Positions 10,065-19,200 of a stretch of DNA of 19,200 nt are shown in pieces. Under the pieces are notes generated by a model that worked only from the letters and a program-made list of their open reading frames with translations, did not search any database and had not been told where the DNA came from. Position 1 is the first letter of the stretch. Each line of letters begins with the position of its first letter. Location of the stretch: assembly GCA_018398765.1 (NCBI GenBank), contig JAHBMJ010001677.1, forward strand, positions 1-19,200, read 5' to 3'. The position numbers and the translations under genes were made by a program. The stretch is from Chromera velia (lineage: Eukaryota > Sar > Chromeraceae).

Positions 10065-11149
10065 CTAGTGCTCTTCGGCAGTCTCCCCTTCTTCTCCCCC
10101 CGCCACATGATGCCGCCCCGAGAGAAAATAGGACTCAGAGAACACAGAATCTGCAGCCTCCGACCAGCCAAGGGACGCACAGTCGTCCTTCAGCCCCCCA
10201 CCCCCTCCCAACCCTTGGAGACCTCCTCCACCTCTCTGACTGATGCTGCCCTGGTCCCTGCCGTCTCCTCCCTCTCCTCCCCCGTCTCCCCCTCCTTCCG
10301 GATTCTCACCGCCACCTCTGCTCTCGCCCCCCCCTCCCTCGTCCCCTCCAACATACCCCGTACCGGGGGTCATCTCCCTCCTGACGAGCCTCCTTCGGAT
10401 TTCGACAAGCTCTGCGACCCTCGCGTCAGTCTCTGACTGTTTCGGGTCCAACACCCCCACTTCTTTACCGTGAACGTGACGAGAGGAGCTGTAGTGAGCA
10501 TTCAGAGCATGCCAATCCTGCAAATTGCTCAATTGACACTTCGTGCACTCGAATGTGTGGGTATTCAGGTAATCCATGAGAGTCTTCAGAAGAGGGTCCG
10601 CTATTTTCTGGCGGCCTTCGGCTGCAGTAGAGGGGATGTTCTGGTTCGCGGGTGCCTGGGGGGATGAGGGGGCACTCTGTTGCTCCTGCTGTTGAGGGGC
10701 GCTGGCACTCTGGGCGTGCTCAGGGCTCAAAGAGCCGACAGGAGTAGACACATGTGCATCTTCTGCGGATGGACGGCTGCTGCTGCTGGCTGCAGAGACC
10801 ATCTGAGGGTGTGGGAGCGGAGAAGTTTGAATGGGACCTCCCTCATTTGTGACCCCTGCCGAGCTGCTCGACGAGGCAGAGGGGTGGTGACTGCTGTGGA
10901 TGACTGCTGCAGCATTTCCGGACGAGCTCGGCGTGTGGTGATGGCCGCCTATCACCGCTGCAGCGCTGCTCGATGAGCTGGGGGTGTGTACAGCGGGAGT
11001 CGGATTGCTGGTCACCCCCTCCGTTTCTTCCTGCCTCTTCAACTTCTTGAGACCGTCTTCGAAACCAGCCTGAAGGAGTTCCCATCTAGGATCCTTCACT
11101 CTGATCAGGCCCTCAGGAAACCTTTGCCTCATGATGTTCTCAACGAGCT
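10065..11149 (-). CDS. Zinc-finger gene, last exon with third intact finger
   Basis: The acceptor is CCGTCTATGTTTGCAG. The exon begins with a conserved-looking helical part (ELVENIMRQRFPEGLI; WELLQAGFEDGLKKLKR), then a long Ser/Ala/His/Gln-rich linker of about 170 residues. The finger follows as CTKCQLSNLQDWHALNAH with YSSSRH (C-X2-C-X13-H-X5-H), then an Arg-rich helix (VEIRRRLVRRE). A glycine-rich tail leads to the TAG at 10065. This is the longest uninterrupted coding block in the window. Confidence 0.8.
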
Positions 11150-11582
11150 CTGCAAACATAGACGGAGAGAAGGGGGGGGGGAGGGAAGGAGGGAGGGAAC
11201 GGAGAAAGAGACGGAGGAGCAAATAGGATCATGAACAAAGCATGGGGAGGTCAGATAGAAACAAAAAGAATCCCGTTGGAGAATCAGCCAAGATGTCTGA
11301 ATCTGTGCCGTGGATCGGTGCAGGCAGCAATTAGCACATTTTGGACTGCTCACAACTCGCTGAAGCACACGCCCGGAGACGGATACAGACACACAAGCAG
11401 TGGTGCAGAAGAATCCACAGCTGTGAATAGATACAGTGCCATGGACTAGTACATACAACCCCACAAAATCGCAAGCAAGTACCCTCATGGACGTTCGCCT
11501 GCTTCTCCTGAGGAAACACGAACTGCGAGAGGCCAAAGTCTCCGCCAGAAAGAGGCATGCGAAGGCTGGAACAGACTATTCG

Positions 11583-11626
<44 letters not shown>

Positions 11627-14417
11627 CACACGTGCAGACAAGTCGACCAACGGGGCTTGTCCAGCGCGTTTTGACAAATCCCCTGCTGCTCCTTCCGGAA
11701 GAGTGAGTGTGATGTTTCGATGGACTTTCCCTTTCCGACAAAAACTTTCATTCTTCTTTTCCTGAACGGAATTGCGACAGACAGCCAAACGTTTGGCGCA
11801 GGAAAATGGAGCACAAGAGTGAGTGCGCTGAAAAATGGAGGGATATTCCCTTCGGTTACCTACTCTGAACACATGCACCGACGAGTAAAGAGAAGCCCTT
11901 CCGAAACTCACGTTTGCATCCACAGACCTTCCGTCCCCTCGCACATGCATTCTTCAGGTCTTTTGTCGTGCACGCTCGAGAACGTTTGTTCGTGCATGCA
12001 TACCATGCATGTGTAGTCTGAACACGCGCACGTAGGGCACATCAAGGGGGAGTGAAGAGAACTCTGTTACAGACTCACGTTTGCATCCAACGGCTTCTCG
12101 ATGAGCAGAGCCTCTGATGTGCTTTTCTGCATCTTTGGTCGTCATCATCCGCTTCTTGCACACCAGACAGGCGTGCAGGAAGGGAAGACCGTTGGGGTCA
12201 AGCTTTCGTTTGGTTTTCCCTTGCTGCTCCGGAGGGTGAAGCCGCGATGTCGCCTGCATCCCAGTCTCGTCTGCGTGCCTCGCCACCAGAAGCTCCCCAC
12301 CCCTCAAGAACATACGTTCCCCTGAACACACATGCATAATCAGCCAGTGGGAGCCTGTTCTTTTGGATAGCTTCATACATGCATGCATGCATGCACCACA
12401 CAGCAGGCCGTCTACCTACCAAGAAACAAGAAGGCAACAGATAGGTACGGAAAAAGAGCGGGAAACATCGCAAGAGATTTCTGTGCCCATTGCACGTTTT
12501 GTGTCCACTTCCTGTCTTCAGTTGTATACACTTAATTGCGGAAAAAATGATTGGCAGAAGTTTTTCCAAGCTCCTGATTGCAAGCCTCAGTTCTCACAGA
12601 TCGAGCAACTGCGTGCCTGCCTTCCTGCCTGCCTGCCTGACTGACTCGTTCGGATCCTCATGTGTAAGGAGGGCTTTTTGTCTCCTTTTTTGTTTTTCCC
12701 GGGTTGCTCTGAGTGCCGCTTCAAATTCGTCTCAAGTTGTGCTTTGTTCTTGGCTACTGTTTTGCGGCAGAGGTGGCACCAGTGCTCATCCGGGTAGCCC
12801 CCTTGTCGTTGGGAGACGCCGCGATGTCACCTGGTTGCACCTTGACGAACGGAATTCCGTCGTGATAGAAGATCTCGTCGGTCAGGGGGGGCTCTTCCAC
12901 GTCTCTCTGGTACTTCTTGAAGTCTGCATGCACGTACCGTCACAGGCATGGGGGAAGGAAACAAAGAAAGGAAGAAGAAGGCAGGAAACAGTTAGAGACG
13001 GAAGAAACAGGTAGTCATGGAGTTCATACAGAAGCGTCTGTCACGTTTAGAAACTCCCTTTTCCTTCCTCCCGTTAAGACTTTCCTCCATTCGTCATGCA
13101 GGACAAGCATCGTGAAAGGCTTGCCGTTCGGATAATGACCTTCGATCACGGCTTCATACCAATCGGCAAAAAGTGAACAAGAAAAAAGGAAGCTACGAAG
13201 AGGCAGAAGAAGCCGAAGTTCTGAAGGCCGAACAAACAAAGAAAAGAAACTGTGGTTCAATAGCAGCATCAAGCAGGAGGCGGAGAGGACTGACTTTGCA
13301 TATGGGCTCCTCTTTTCAGGTGTTCTTTCACCGCTCCTTCGCTCTCAAGAGTCTCCAGACACACGTAACAGAAAAACCGCTGCCCGCCCCCCCCGGCCCC
13401 TCGTGCCCCAACGTTCCTCCCCTTCTCCTCAGGTCCCTGCTCTCTTCCCACTCTGTAGATGATGGCGCGGCCAAGAGGGTCAAACCACCTCGCTGGCCAA
13501 AAGACCGTGTCTGCACTCGAGAGTCAGAAGACCATCCCAAAAGGGCACAATGGACGTGAGAATTTCGTTGGTCAAGCTATGTTCATACCCTCATTCACCC
13601 ACTCATCCATCTATCAATCAATCCATCTGCATACCTGTCCTTGCCATCCCAATAGCTGTCTGCATACTTGACTGCATACTGAAAAGCAAAGACACTCTCC
13701 GGGGCGTGAAGGAAGTGCGCGGAACAGAAGTCCTCTACTACACCCTCGCGCAGTGAGTACCGAAGAAAGATCAACCTCAGTACCAAGACGCCGTACTCTT
13801 GCCTCTCAAAAAGGTATTTGAGTCACGCTTCGCAGTCCTCCACTGCACCCGACTCGACGCATGCTTCTTGCCATCTCGCCTGCCTGATGTAACAAAAATA
13901 AAGAAGCGAAAACACATGCAGACAGCAATCACAACTCCCTCGCCCCACCCATCCTGAATACGAATACAAATAAAGAGAACACTCCCACTTACCCGAGGGG
14001 TGCTCCGGTGTGATCAATCCAACTGCACGAACGCATCAACAGAATTTCGCCGAAAGTATTGCAGACAGAGAGAAAAGAAACTATCTGAGGCATACAAGAA
14101 CACACGCGATAAGAAGCAGGTCATGGACCTACACCCCCCTCCCCTCCATCGGGAGAGGTGCACGAACACTCAAAGATACAGTACGCAAATGCAGGAGCCA
14201 AACGATATACAATACACAGCAATGGGCCCGCGGGAAACTGCAAAGCAGTCACTCTACTCTCAAGATTTCTAAGCGACTCCCTTCTTTTCAGAACAGGTGA
14301 GGCTTTGTCCCGTCACGTCAGTCTCTCGTTCTATCTCGAGTCAAGCGATCGAAGTGGACGGGGGGGCTGAGTATCAATGGATCCCGCAGAAAATCCATAC
14401 ATGCAAGAAGGCGGATG

Positions 14418-14454
<37 letters not shown>

Positions 14455-17400
14455 CGGACTCACCCATCACGTCATTGATCCGGTTGTGCTCTGGACGGAC
14501 CGACAGTTCCATTTTCCGATCCGGTCCCGACAACGCAAACGTACACGAAGAGGACCTGATATGCTGCAGCCACGCACTGAAAATTTCTGGCGTCAGGTGA
14601 ATCTCTTGATGATTCTCTGAGGTCAGTGCCATCCAGGCCCTCTTCAGCCTCTCTGTAACTCTCCGAGCTTCCTCAGCCACCGCCTCCGCTAGTCCATCGG
14701 ATACCGCCCCCTTTGTGTCCATCCCGCAAGCCATCGAAACTGAGGCCGTGTTCCCCTGTCGCCACACCCTCGGGATCCCACTTTTCTTTTTCGAAACCTC
14801 TGACGCTGAAGCTGCAGCTGGAGGGGCGGTCTCGTTGACGAGAAGCAAGTCGGGACAGACGAACTTGGAAATCGCCAGAATCTGTGCGAACAGCGTCTCG
14901 TAGTCAAACGGGTAATGAGCCTCTGCATAGGGGAGGCAGTGCAGAATGGAGACACGAAAAGGGCAGGAATGAGTAAGTTGAGGCCTTCAGGGGTGCTTAG
15001 CATCAGATCGTTGAGAGTTGAGTGCATAAAGCTGTCTTCAGTCACTTCACAGAAAAGATTAGAGGTTCTCGGGGAGAAAGCGGAAACAGACTGGTTTGAC
15101 ATCTCTCACACTCTTCCGTTCGCAAAAGGACGCACACGCACGCTGCCAATTATGAAAAGCCAGTGACACGGACACGCTGCTAACAAACAGGGCCGCCCGG
15201 ATACGGACTGAAGAACAACAAGATAGAGGTTTGCGCCTGGTCTGTCTGCGAGCGAGGAGGGCAGAACATGTGCAAGCAGGAGGGGGACGTCAGCCGCGCA
15301 GAGGATCAAGGGGAACAAGGGTGCAGGGAAGCTGAAAAAGAGAAAGCCGGAAATCTGAGGGCGATGGACTGACGCAGGAAAACGCTGCAGGCGTACAGGG
15401 GCCTCACGGTGGCTCTGCAGGATGCAAGAGCAGCACATCATACTTTGAATGCACTGATCGAATAAATCAAGAACGAGAAAACAAGCGAGGGACGAACACA
15501 CACAAGAAAGCAGAGGCAGGTAGAGAGACAGAGGGACAACCACAAGAGGGAAACCAAAGGCGCCGGCAGCCCAAAAGGGGCATCGAGGAGGACACTCTTT
15601 GGAGTAGGCTGTAGGGAAGAATGAACGAGGTATGCTCCAGACCGAAGCAATGGAATGACTGCTCTTCAGGAATGAATGTTACACAAGAGAAACAGAGGGG
15701 GCGATGCTGGAGAACAAAGTGCCTAACTTGTTTTTGTCATTTTCTTCTTTTCCCCTCTCGAACCAACAAAACACAGACAGAGAGACAGGCAGATAGAGAG
15801 ACAGAGAAACAAACATAAAAGAGGGAAGCCAAAAGCGCCGGAAGCCCAAAAGGGGCACTGGTGAGGACCCTCTTCTGAGAAGGCCATAGGAAAGGAAGAA
15901 GCAGCTTACTGACCGGAGCAGTCAAGAAATGAGCTCACAAAGAGAAACTGGGGGGGCGATGGTGGAGAAGAGGTCTACAAGTACATAGCGGAGGAGGCAG
16001 AAACCGACAGAAGGTAAAAAGACTGGCAGCGGAGAAGGAAGAGACGTGAGTGCCCACCCATGAAGAAAAGAAGGAAGAGGACGGAAGAGAGGGACCAGAT
16101 GTAGAAGGAGAGGCAGGCGAAATCTAGAAAGGTAATCAACTGACAGTTCATCCTCTTCCGGTTCCCTCTTCGGACTCCCTCCTGCCGACAGCTCAGGCGA
16201 TTTCGGATGAGCTCCCACCTTCAGCATCTTCGGGCTTCCCCCCATCGACCCCCCGTGCGACTGCGGAGAAGAGGGAGCGTCAGACTCAGGCAACCGTGGA
16301 AGAGGGGCGCCTGGAGACCTCTGGAGTCCCCCCCCTCCTGCTATGAGGTGGACTTCGGTCGCTTGGGAGCTGTGAGGGGACAGCTGAGGAACGCGTGCCT
16401 CCCTCTGGCTTTCTCTTTCTCGTTCGTCCACGCCCACTGCCACTTCGGGAAGAGACGGAGACACCTCCTTGCCCCCTCCTATAGTGACAGACGGTGCCCT
16501 GAACGGTTCAGAGGAGGCAGAAGCCGTCTGGAGGAATCCGAAGTAAGAGGGAAGGGGGGGAAAGACAGAAAGCTGGAATGAGACAGTCAGAGTACAATAC
16601 AGCACGGAACAGAGAGAGTAAGTGAGAGAGAGAGATCGCGTCAACATGTGTGCCAAAGGGGAAATCAGTCAGAGACAAGCACATTTCTGCAGAGGGCCAC
16701 AAGTCCCACAGCATTTACGAAAAACAGTTTCTTTTCTTTGCCTCTTCTTCCTAGTACCCCTCGGACTGTCTACCTGTCCGCCTGCCTACATCTCCATGCC
16801 GCAACGCACACAACCGCCCCCCAACCGTTCTCCCATGGCCAACTCACCAGTGTACTTTGAGAAGCCGCAGAGCCTGTCAGGGCATTCGCCTGTTCGCATT
16901 GTGTGAGGGAAGCAGCAGAGCAAGAGACCAAATCACGCTCTGAAGGCTTCTCCGAAAAAGATTGCTCTTCAGTCTCTCCCGTCGCCCATTTCTCCATCAC
17001 CCGAGTGGTCTCATCCTGACCACGCTCGACGAAAGCTGTAGGAGCAGAGACCTCGGGAGGCCGGATGGACGGGGAAGTGGGAGGAGCAAGACTCTCAAGC
17101 CCCCCTGGCAAGTCCCCCCCCGCCTCTTTAAATAATTTTACGATAGCCGCTTTGCATTCTTCATCGGTTGGCTTTCCTTGGATGTCGACTTTCGCCAGTA
17201 CATCAACCGCTTTTCGTTCTACCAAATCCTGTGAATTCGTTGTCGCAGCCTCTACGAGCGTCACTCCGTATCTTTCCTTGTATCTCTGGAATTTGTTCTC
17301 AAAATGGTTTTTCACCTTTTCTAGCTTTGTAACCCTTAACTGTGTCTCATACTGCTCATAGTACAGAAGTGTGTGGATATGCATTCTGCACTCAGCGGAT

Positions 17401-18983
17401 AGATCCGTCTCATCGGCAGTTTCGATGTCTTCCTGCATCCGTTCAAAGCCGACATACGTAGACGGAGCGCAGGGGACAGACAGCTTTTTCCAGTAAAATC
17501 TCTCCGTCTCTTCATGCAGGATGGGGAGGGAGAAGCAAAAAATGAAAATGACAAGGACCGAAAAGAGAAAATACACGAAAAAAAAAAAAACGACGGAAAA
17601 GAACAAGAGGAGGGAAGGGAAGGGATGCACACAGACGAAGAGAAGCGCAGAAAACAGCAGAACAGAAAATCAAATAGACACGAGATGCAATAGGAAAGAC
17701 GGAAATCGCAAAAAAAAGAACAAGGGCACTCACCATGTATTCTTCCACGAGCTCTGTACAATATTCCGCCAAATCCTCCAGTGCCTCCGATACCCGCAAG
17801 CTCGTCAGGTAAGCACGCGCAAGCCCGAGCTCGCAGTTGCTGGACAAGCAGGACAACAAGCACGCAGAATGGGGGGACAGCCACGCAAACAGAGAGCCCG
17901 TCTGATGAACAGGAGGGTGCACTAGACAGCCTGCAGGTACCTTGCGGACACCTGGCCGTTTGCAAACACAGCCCATAAAATTTCTCTTGGAACTAGGTTG
18001 GAAGGAGAAGAAAAGATACAGAGACCCTCTCCGCATTTTCTTGTCTTTTTCTTTTTCTTTTCCCCTCTTTCCTTCTCAACGTCCGATAATCAGGCAGACG
18101 GGCAGGCATGCAGGCAGACATAGACACAGATGCTGGCACAAAAACCACACAGGCACGCCAAGAGTTCGGCAGGGACTGACGGAACCTGGCACTTTGTACT
18201 TCGTCTTTAATGCACATGAAGGTGAAGGAAAAATGTCAGACAGACTGTTGCTTAGAGTTAGAGCAAGAAGGGATACAACTAAGGGCAGAAACATGTGTAG
18301 ACAGAGAAACACAGTCGTTCATTTTGTCATTCTCTCTTCTCCCATCCACACACAGAGACAAGTGTGGTCACTTAGAGCAATGCTCGGTCCGGCCTCTTCC
18401 GACCACATTTGCTTTAGTGCAGAGAGACACAGACATGCAGATAACCATGCACTTGGCAAGAGAGCAAGGAAATCGTTCGCCCAATAGATGGAGATGGAGC
18501 AGGAGCACGCAAGGTAGAGCCAAGGTACAAAGAATTACAGGTGATTCAGGGGGATTGAGTCCAGAACCTGTACCAAAGAAGGGAACATTTTCCACGGCTA
18601 TCACTCTCTCTACCTGGAGCTCAGGATTTTAGGATTTTTTGTCGCGTCTTCTCCAGTCTCTTCAAGACAAGATCCCGTTTCGCAGACGCTGCACGCAGAA
18701 CCAAGAGGCACATCGACACAGAAAAAAAAATCAGCGTTTCGCTTCCTTCTCGCGAGTTTCGGCAAGCCACTCAAAGAAAGCTATGAAAGCCTACAGACGG
18801 ACCCTCTGAAGCGGTTTCTTCCAGCGCTTTTTTCAAACTCTCCTTGAAAACAGGAAGGGGTGGGTTGGAGCCGAAAAGCGACATGAAAGGGCCCATCATT
18901 CCGGAGACGGCCCTTCCTGGGCGGAAGAAATGGTCGAAACAGAAGAGATTTGCGACCCCTCGAAAATCAAAAACAGCCTGCAT
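10065..18983 (-). CDS. Large multi-exon protein with U1/JAZ-type C2H2 zinc fingers
   Basis: At least 14 exons chain on the minus strand: 18977-18799, 17839-17734, 17507-16848, 16527-16141, 14920-14464, 14022-13993, 13797-13635, 13515-13295, 13151-13030, 12915-12646, 12270-12079, 11951-11912, 11565-11483 and 11149-10065, about 1,330 codons. Three fingers fit C-X2-C-X12/13-H-X5-H, in exons 8, 11 and 14. A fourth in exon 10 has lost its first His. This spacing is the U1/matrin/JAZ class, known mainly from RNA- or dsRNA-binding and spliceosomal proteins. RNA binding in the nucleus is therefore the likely role (inference). Long Pro/Ser/Gly linkers separate the folded parts. The upstream end is uncertain: the first exon may begin at ATG 18983 or be entered through the CAG at 18980-18978. 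A frame problem in exon 10 and an in-frame TGA near exon 7 are noted separately. Confidence 0.65.
11483..11565 (-). CDS. Zinc-finger gene, exon 13
   Basis: The acceptor is GTCTGTTCCAG and the donor GTACTT. It reads LRMPLSGGDFGLSQFVFP and QEKQANVHE, and continues into exon 14 as ELVENIMRQRF with the split codon restored. All three frames are open, but only this one joins the last exon. Confidence 0.65.
11586..11623 (+). repeat. (CA)n microsatellite
   Basis: About 18-19 CA units in the intron between exons 12 and 13, some 20 bp upstream of the exon 13 acceptor in transcript order. Confidence 0.9.
11912..11951 (-). CDS. Zinc-finger gene, exon 12, 40-bp candidate exon
   Basis: Inserting this segment (acceptor ACCTGAAG, donor GTGAGT) joins exon 11 (phase 1) to exon 13 (phase 2) in frame as QCMCEGTEGLWMQT. 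Direct joining of 11 to 13 would be out of frame. A shorter 16-bp version starting at 11927 also satisfies the phase. Confidence 0.45.
12079..12270 (-). CDS. Zinc-finger gene, exon 11, second intact finger
   Basis: CLVCKKRMMTTKDAEKHIR with GSAH fits C-X2-C-X12-H-X5-H exactly and is preceded by a basic stretch (GKTKRKLDPNG). The donor is GTGAGT at 12078. The acceptor is probably GCACGCAG at 12278-12271. A second AG 16 bp downstream (ATGCAG, 12259-12254) would also splice, in another phase. Confidence 0.7.
12378..12394 (+). repeat. (TGCA)n microsatellite
   Basis: About four ATGC units in the intron between exons 10 and 11. Confidence 0.7.
12614..12645 (+). repeat. (CTGC)n/(CTGA)n microsatellite at the exon 10 donor
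   Basis: A run of CCTGCCT and CTGA units abuts the proposed exon 10 donor, which lies within the repeat's last GACT unit. The repeat makes the exact exon end less certain. Confidence 0.7.
12646..12915 (-). CDS. Zinc-finger gene, exon 10, degenerate finger and a one-base frame break
   Basis: The first part reads KKYQRDVEEPPLTDEIFYHD and then IPFVKVQPGDIAASPNDKG. In the same frame the remainder is meaningless. After one extra G in the five-base run at 12798-12802, a finger-like sequence follows: GYPDEHWCHLCRKTVAK, then QLETNLKRH. The first finger His is replaced by Thr. The donor is probably GTCAGT at 12645. The frame break looks like a homopolymer miscall but could be real. Confidence 0.55.
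13030..13151 (-). CDS. Zinc-finger gene, exon 9
   Basis: With one base from exon 8 it reads TVIEGHYPNGKPFTMLVLHD and EWRKVLTGGRKREFL to NVTDAS, then donor GTATGA. Without splicing the frame would end after one more codon. It looks like part of a small beta-rich fold, not identified. Confidence 0.6.
13295..13515 (-). CDS. Zinc-finger gene, exon 8, first intact finger
   Basis: The exon reads ADTVFWPARWFDPLGRAI, then a Gly/Arg linker, then CYVCLETLESEGAVKEHL with KRGAH, fitting C-X2-C-X12-H-X5-H exactly. The acceptor is TTCTGACTCTCGAG and the donor GTCAGT. The hydrophobic and basic residues at the class positions are kept, so the finger should fold. Confidence 0.75.
13635..13797 (-). CDS. Zinc-finger gene, exon 7
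   Basis: The reading EYGVLVLRLIFLRYSLREGV to SYWDGKD is clearly protein-like and ends at donor GTATGC. The acceptor is uncertain. GGCAAG at 13803-13798 fits in phase. A better acceptor, TTTTTGTTACATCAG ending at 13884, would include an in-frame TGA (13823-13825) and leave the frame off by one. Confidence 0.55.
13993..14022 (-). CDS. Zinc-finger gene, exon 6, 30-bp microexon
   Basis: CGTTCGTGCAG precedes and GTAAGT follows. With the base left by exon 5 it reads VGLITPEHPSG and leaves one base again. Both phases match, which supports it despite its size. Confidence 0.65.
14420..14451 (+). repeat. (GA)n microsatellite in intron 5
   Basis: About 16 uninterrupted GA units lie 12 bp from the exon 5 donor. 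In the transcript this is a (UC)n tract. Confidence 0.9.
14464..14920 (-). CDS. Zinc-finger gene, exon 5
   Basis: The acceptor is CCCTATGCAGAG and the donor GTGAGT. The exon begins AHYPFDYETLFAQILAISKF, continues through an Ala/Ser linker with a basic patch (VSKKKSGIPRVWR), and ends with a globular part (AWMALTSENHQEIHL to INDVM). It leaves one base of a codon. Confidence 0.7.
15517..15968. repeat. Intronic imperfect duplication, about 270 bp apart
   Basis: 15517-15714 and 15791-15968 align along most of their length. They share the core AGCCCAAAAGGGGCA and the flanking words AGAGAGACAGAG and GGGCGATG. They lie in the long intron between exons 4 and 5. The similar peptides they yield on the minus strand follow from the DNA duplication and are not evidence of exons. 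Confidence 0.75.
16141..16527 (-). CDS. Zinc-finger gene, exon 4, Ser/Pro/Gly-rich
   Basis: The acceptor is TTCCTCCAG in phase 0. The exon is disordered (TASASSEPFRAPSVTIGGG; repeated SPKSPEL and GGSPK words) and ends at EEDELS. Two donors are possible: GTTGAT at 16140 (phase 0, compatible with exon 5) or GTCAGT at 16144 (phase 2). Confidence 0.55.
16848..17507 (-). CDS. Zinc-finger gene, exon 3
   Basis: The exon is 660 bp, exactly 220 codons, between an acceptor ending GAAGAG and donor GTGAGT. It begins TERFYWKKLSVPCAPSTY. A Lys/Glu-rich segment (LEKVKNHFENKFQRYKERYG) is probably helical, and a small domain ends LFKEAGGDLPGG. The rest is Ser/Thr/Pro-rich linker. Confidence 0.7.
17734..17839 (-). 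CDS. Zinc-finger gene, exon 2
   Basis: The acceptor is CTTGTCCAG and the donor GTGAGT. It encodes NCELGLARAYLTSLRVSEAL and continues to CTELVEEYM, a probable amphipathic helix. Its length and phase agree with the neighbouring exons. Confidence 0.7.
18799..18977 (-). CDS. Zinc-finger gene, exon 1 of the visible chain
   Basis: It reads AVFDFRGVANLFCFDHFFRP and then KESLKKALEETASEGP. The proposed donor GTCTGT at 18798 is weak but gives the phase needed by the next exon. Without it the frame stops at 18771 and this would be a separate short gene. An in-frame ATG lies at 18983, just before the possible acceptor. Confidence 0.5.
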
Positions 18984-19032
18984 GCAATGGATTCATCTTG
19001 GCGGTCCTCGGATCAGCAAATCCCGCACTTAC

Positions 19033-19158
19033 AATGACCAGGCATGTCCTGCACATCCCTGCACGACAAGTGCTTCGGTGCGCCAGAATGCGCCAGATAT
19101 TAATATCACTGCAGTACGTCTCAGTTCGAGAGATACGCACACATGCACGGTATTGCAC
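19033..19158 (-). CDS. Possible upstream exon of the zinc-finger gene
   Basis: An open frame ends ...MCRTCLVI at a strong donor GTAAGT (19032-19027), and a possible acceptor CAG lies 50 bp downstream at 18980-18978. The exon's start and phase cannot be fixed because the window ends nearby, and the sequence has no recognisable domain. Confidence 0.25.
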
Positions 19159-19200
19159 GGTAGGCAGGCTCCTAATATGGCTTCGAAAATGGCTCCCAAC

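Noticed and set aside
11331-11741. Open frames containing poly Cys-Val or His-Thr
   Set aside because: They are translations of the (CA)n microsatellite and its surroundings.

Overview
The window is eukaryotic nuclear DNA. Coding stretches are broken by introns that begin GT (GTGAG, GTCAGT, GTAAGT, GTATGC) and end in a pyrimidine tract plus AG. There are no bacterial operons or ribosome-binding sites. Gene islands of moderate GC alternate with AT-rich, repeat-filled DNA. The low-complexity exons, long purine-rich introns on the + strand and dense transposon debris would fit an alveolate alga such as a chromerid (Chromera-like). That assignment is an inference from style only. Layout, left to right. 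(1) Positions 1-1975: a 5'-truncated, decayed reverse-transcriptase retroelement on the minus strand. It keeps one frame throughout but carries six premature stops. (2) 1976-2537: AT-rich DNA with no recognisable gene. (3) 2538-8487: a block of about 5.95 kb bounded by perfect inverted termini CAGTGGGTTAACTCA, with clusters of a TAATGATTA-type motif just inside both ends and a 28-bp hairpin at the left end. Between the ends lie two divergent intron-containing genes: an unrecognised minus-strand gene (exons between 3454 and 6134, possibly from 6409) and an unrecognised plus-strand gene (6926-8151). A 58-bp minisatellite follows the minus-strand gene. This looks like an undescribed large DNA transposon, or one that captured host genes, and it is the most interesting object here. 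(4) 8488-9210: AT-rich DNA. (5) 9211-9444: a 234-bp MITE with 17-bp inverted termini and an exact 9-bp target-site duplication. (6) 9445-10064: no recognisable gene. (7) 10065 to about 18983 and perhaps beyond the right edge: one long minus-strand gene of at least 14 exons, about 1,330 codons. It encodes a protein with three intact C2H2 fingers of the U1/JAZ type (C-X2-C-X12/13-H-X5-H), a fourth degenerate finger, and long Ser/Ala/Gly-rich linkers. The exon models were chained by hand from splice sites and reading phase. Most junctions agree in phase. The exceptions are listed: a poly-G run containing an N at 3941-3963, a 5-base homopolymer at 12798-12802, and an in-frame TGA at 13823. These may be assembly errors or real lesions.
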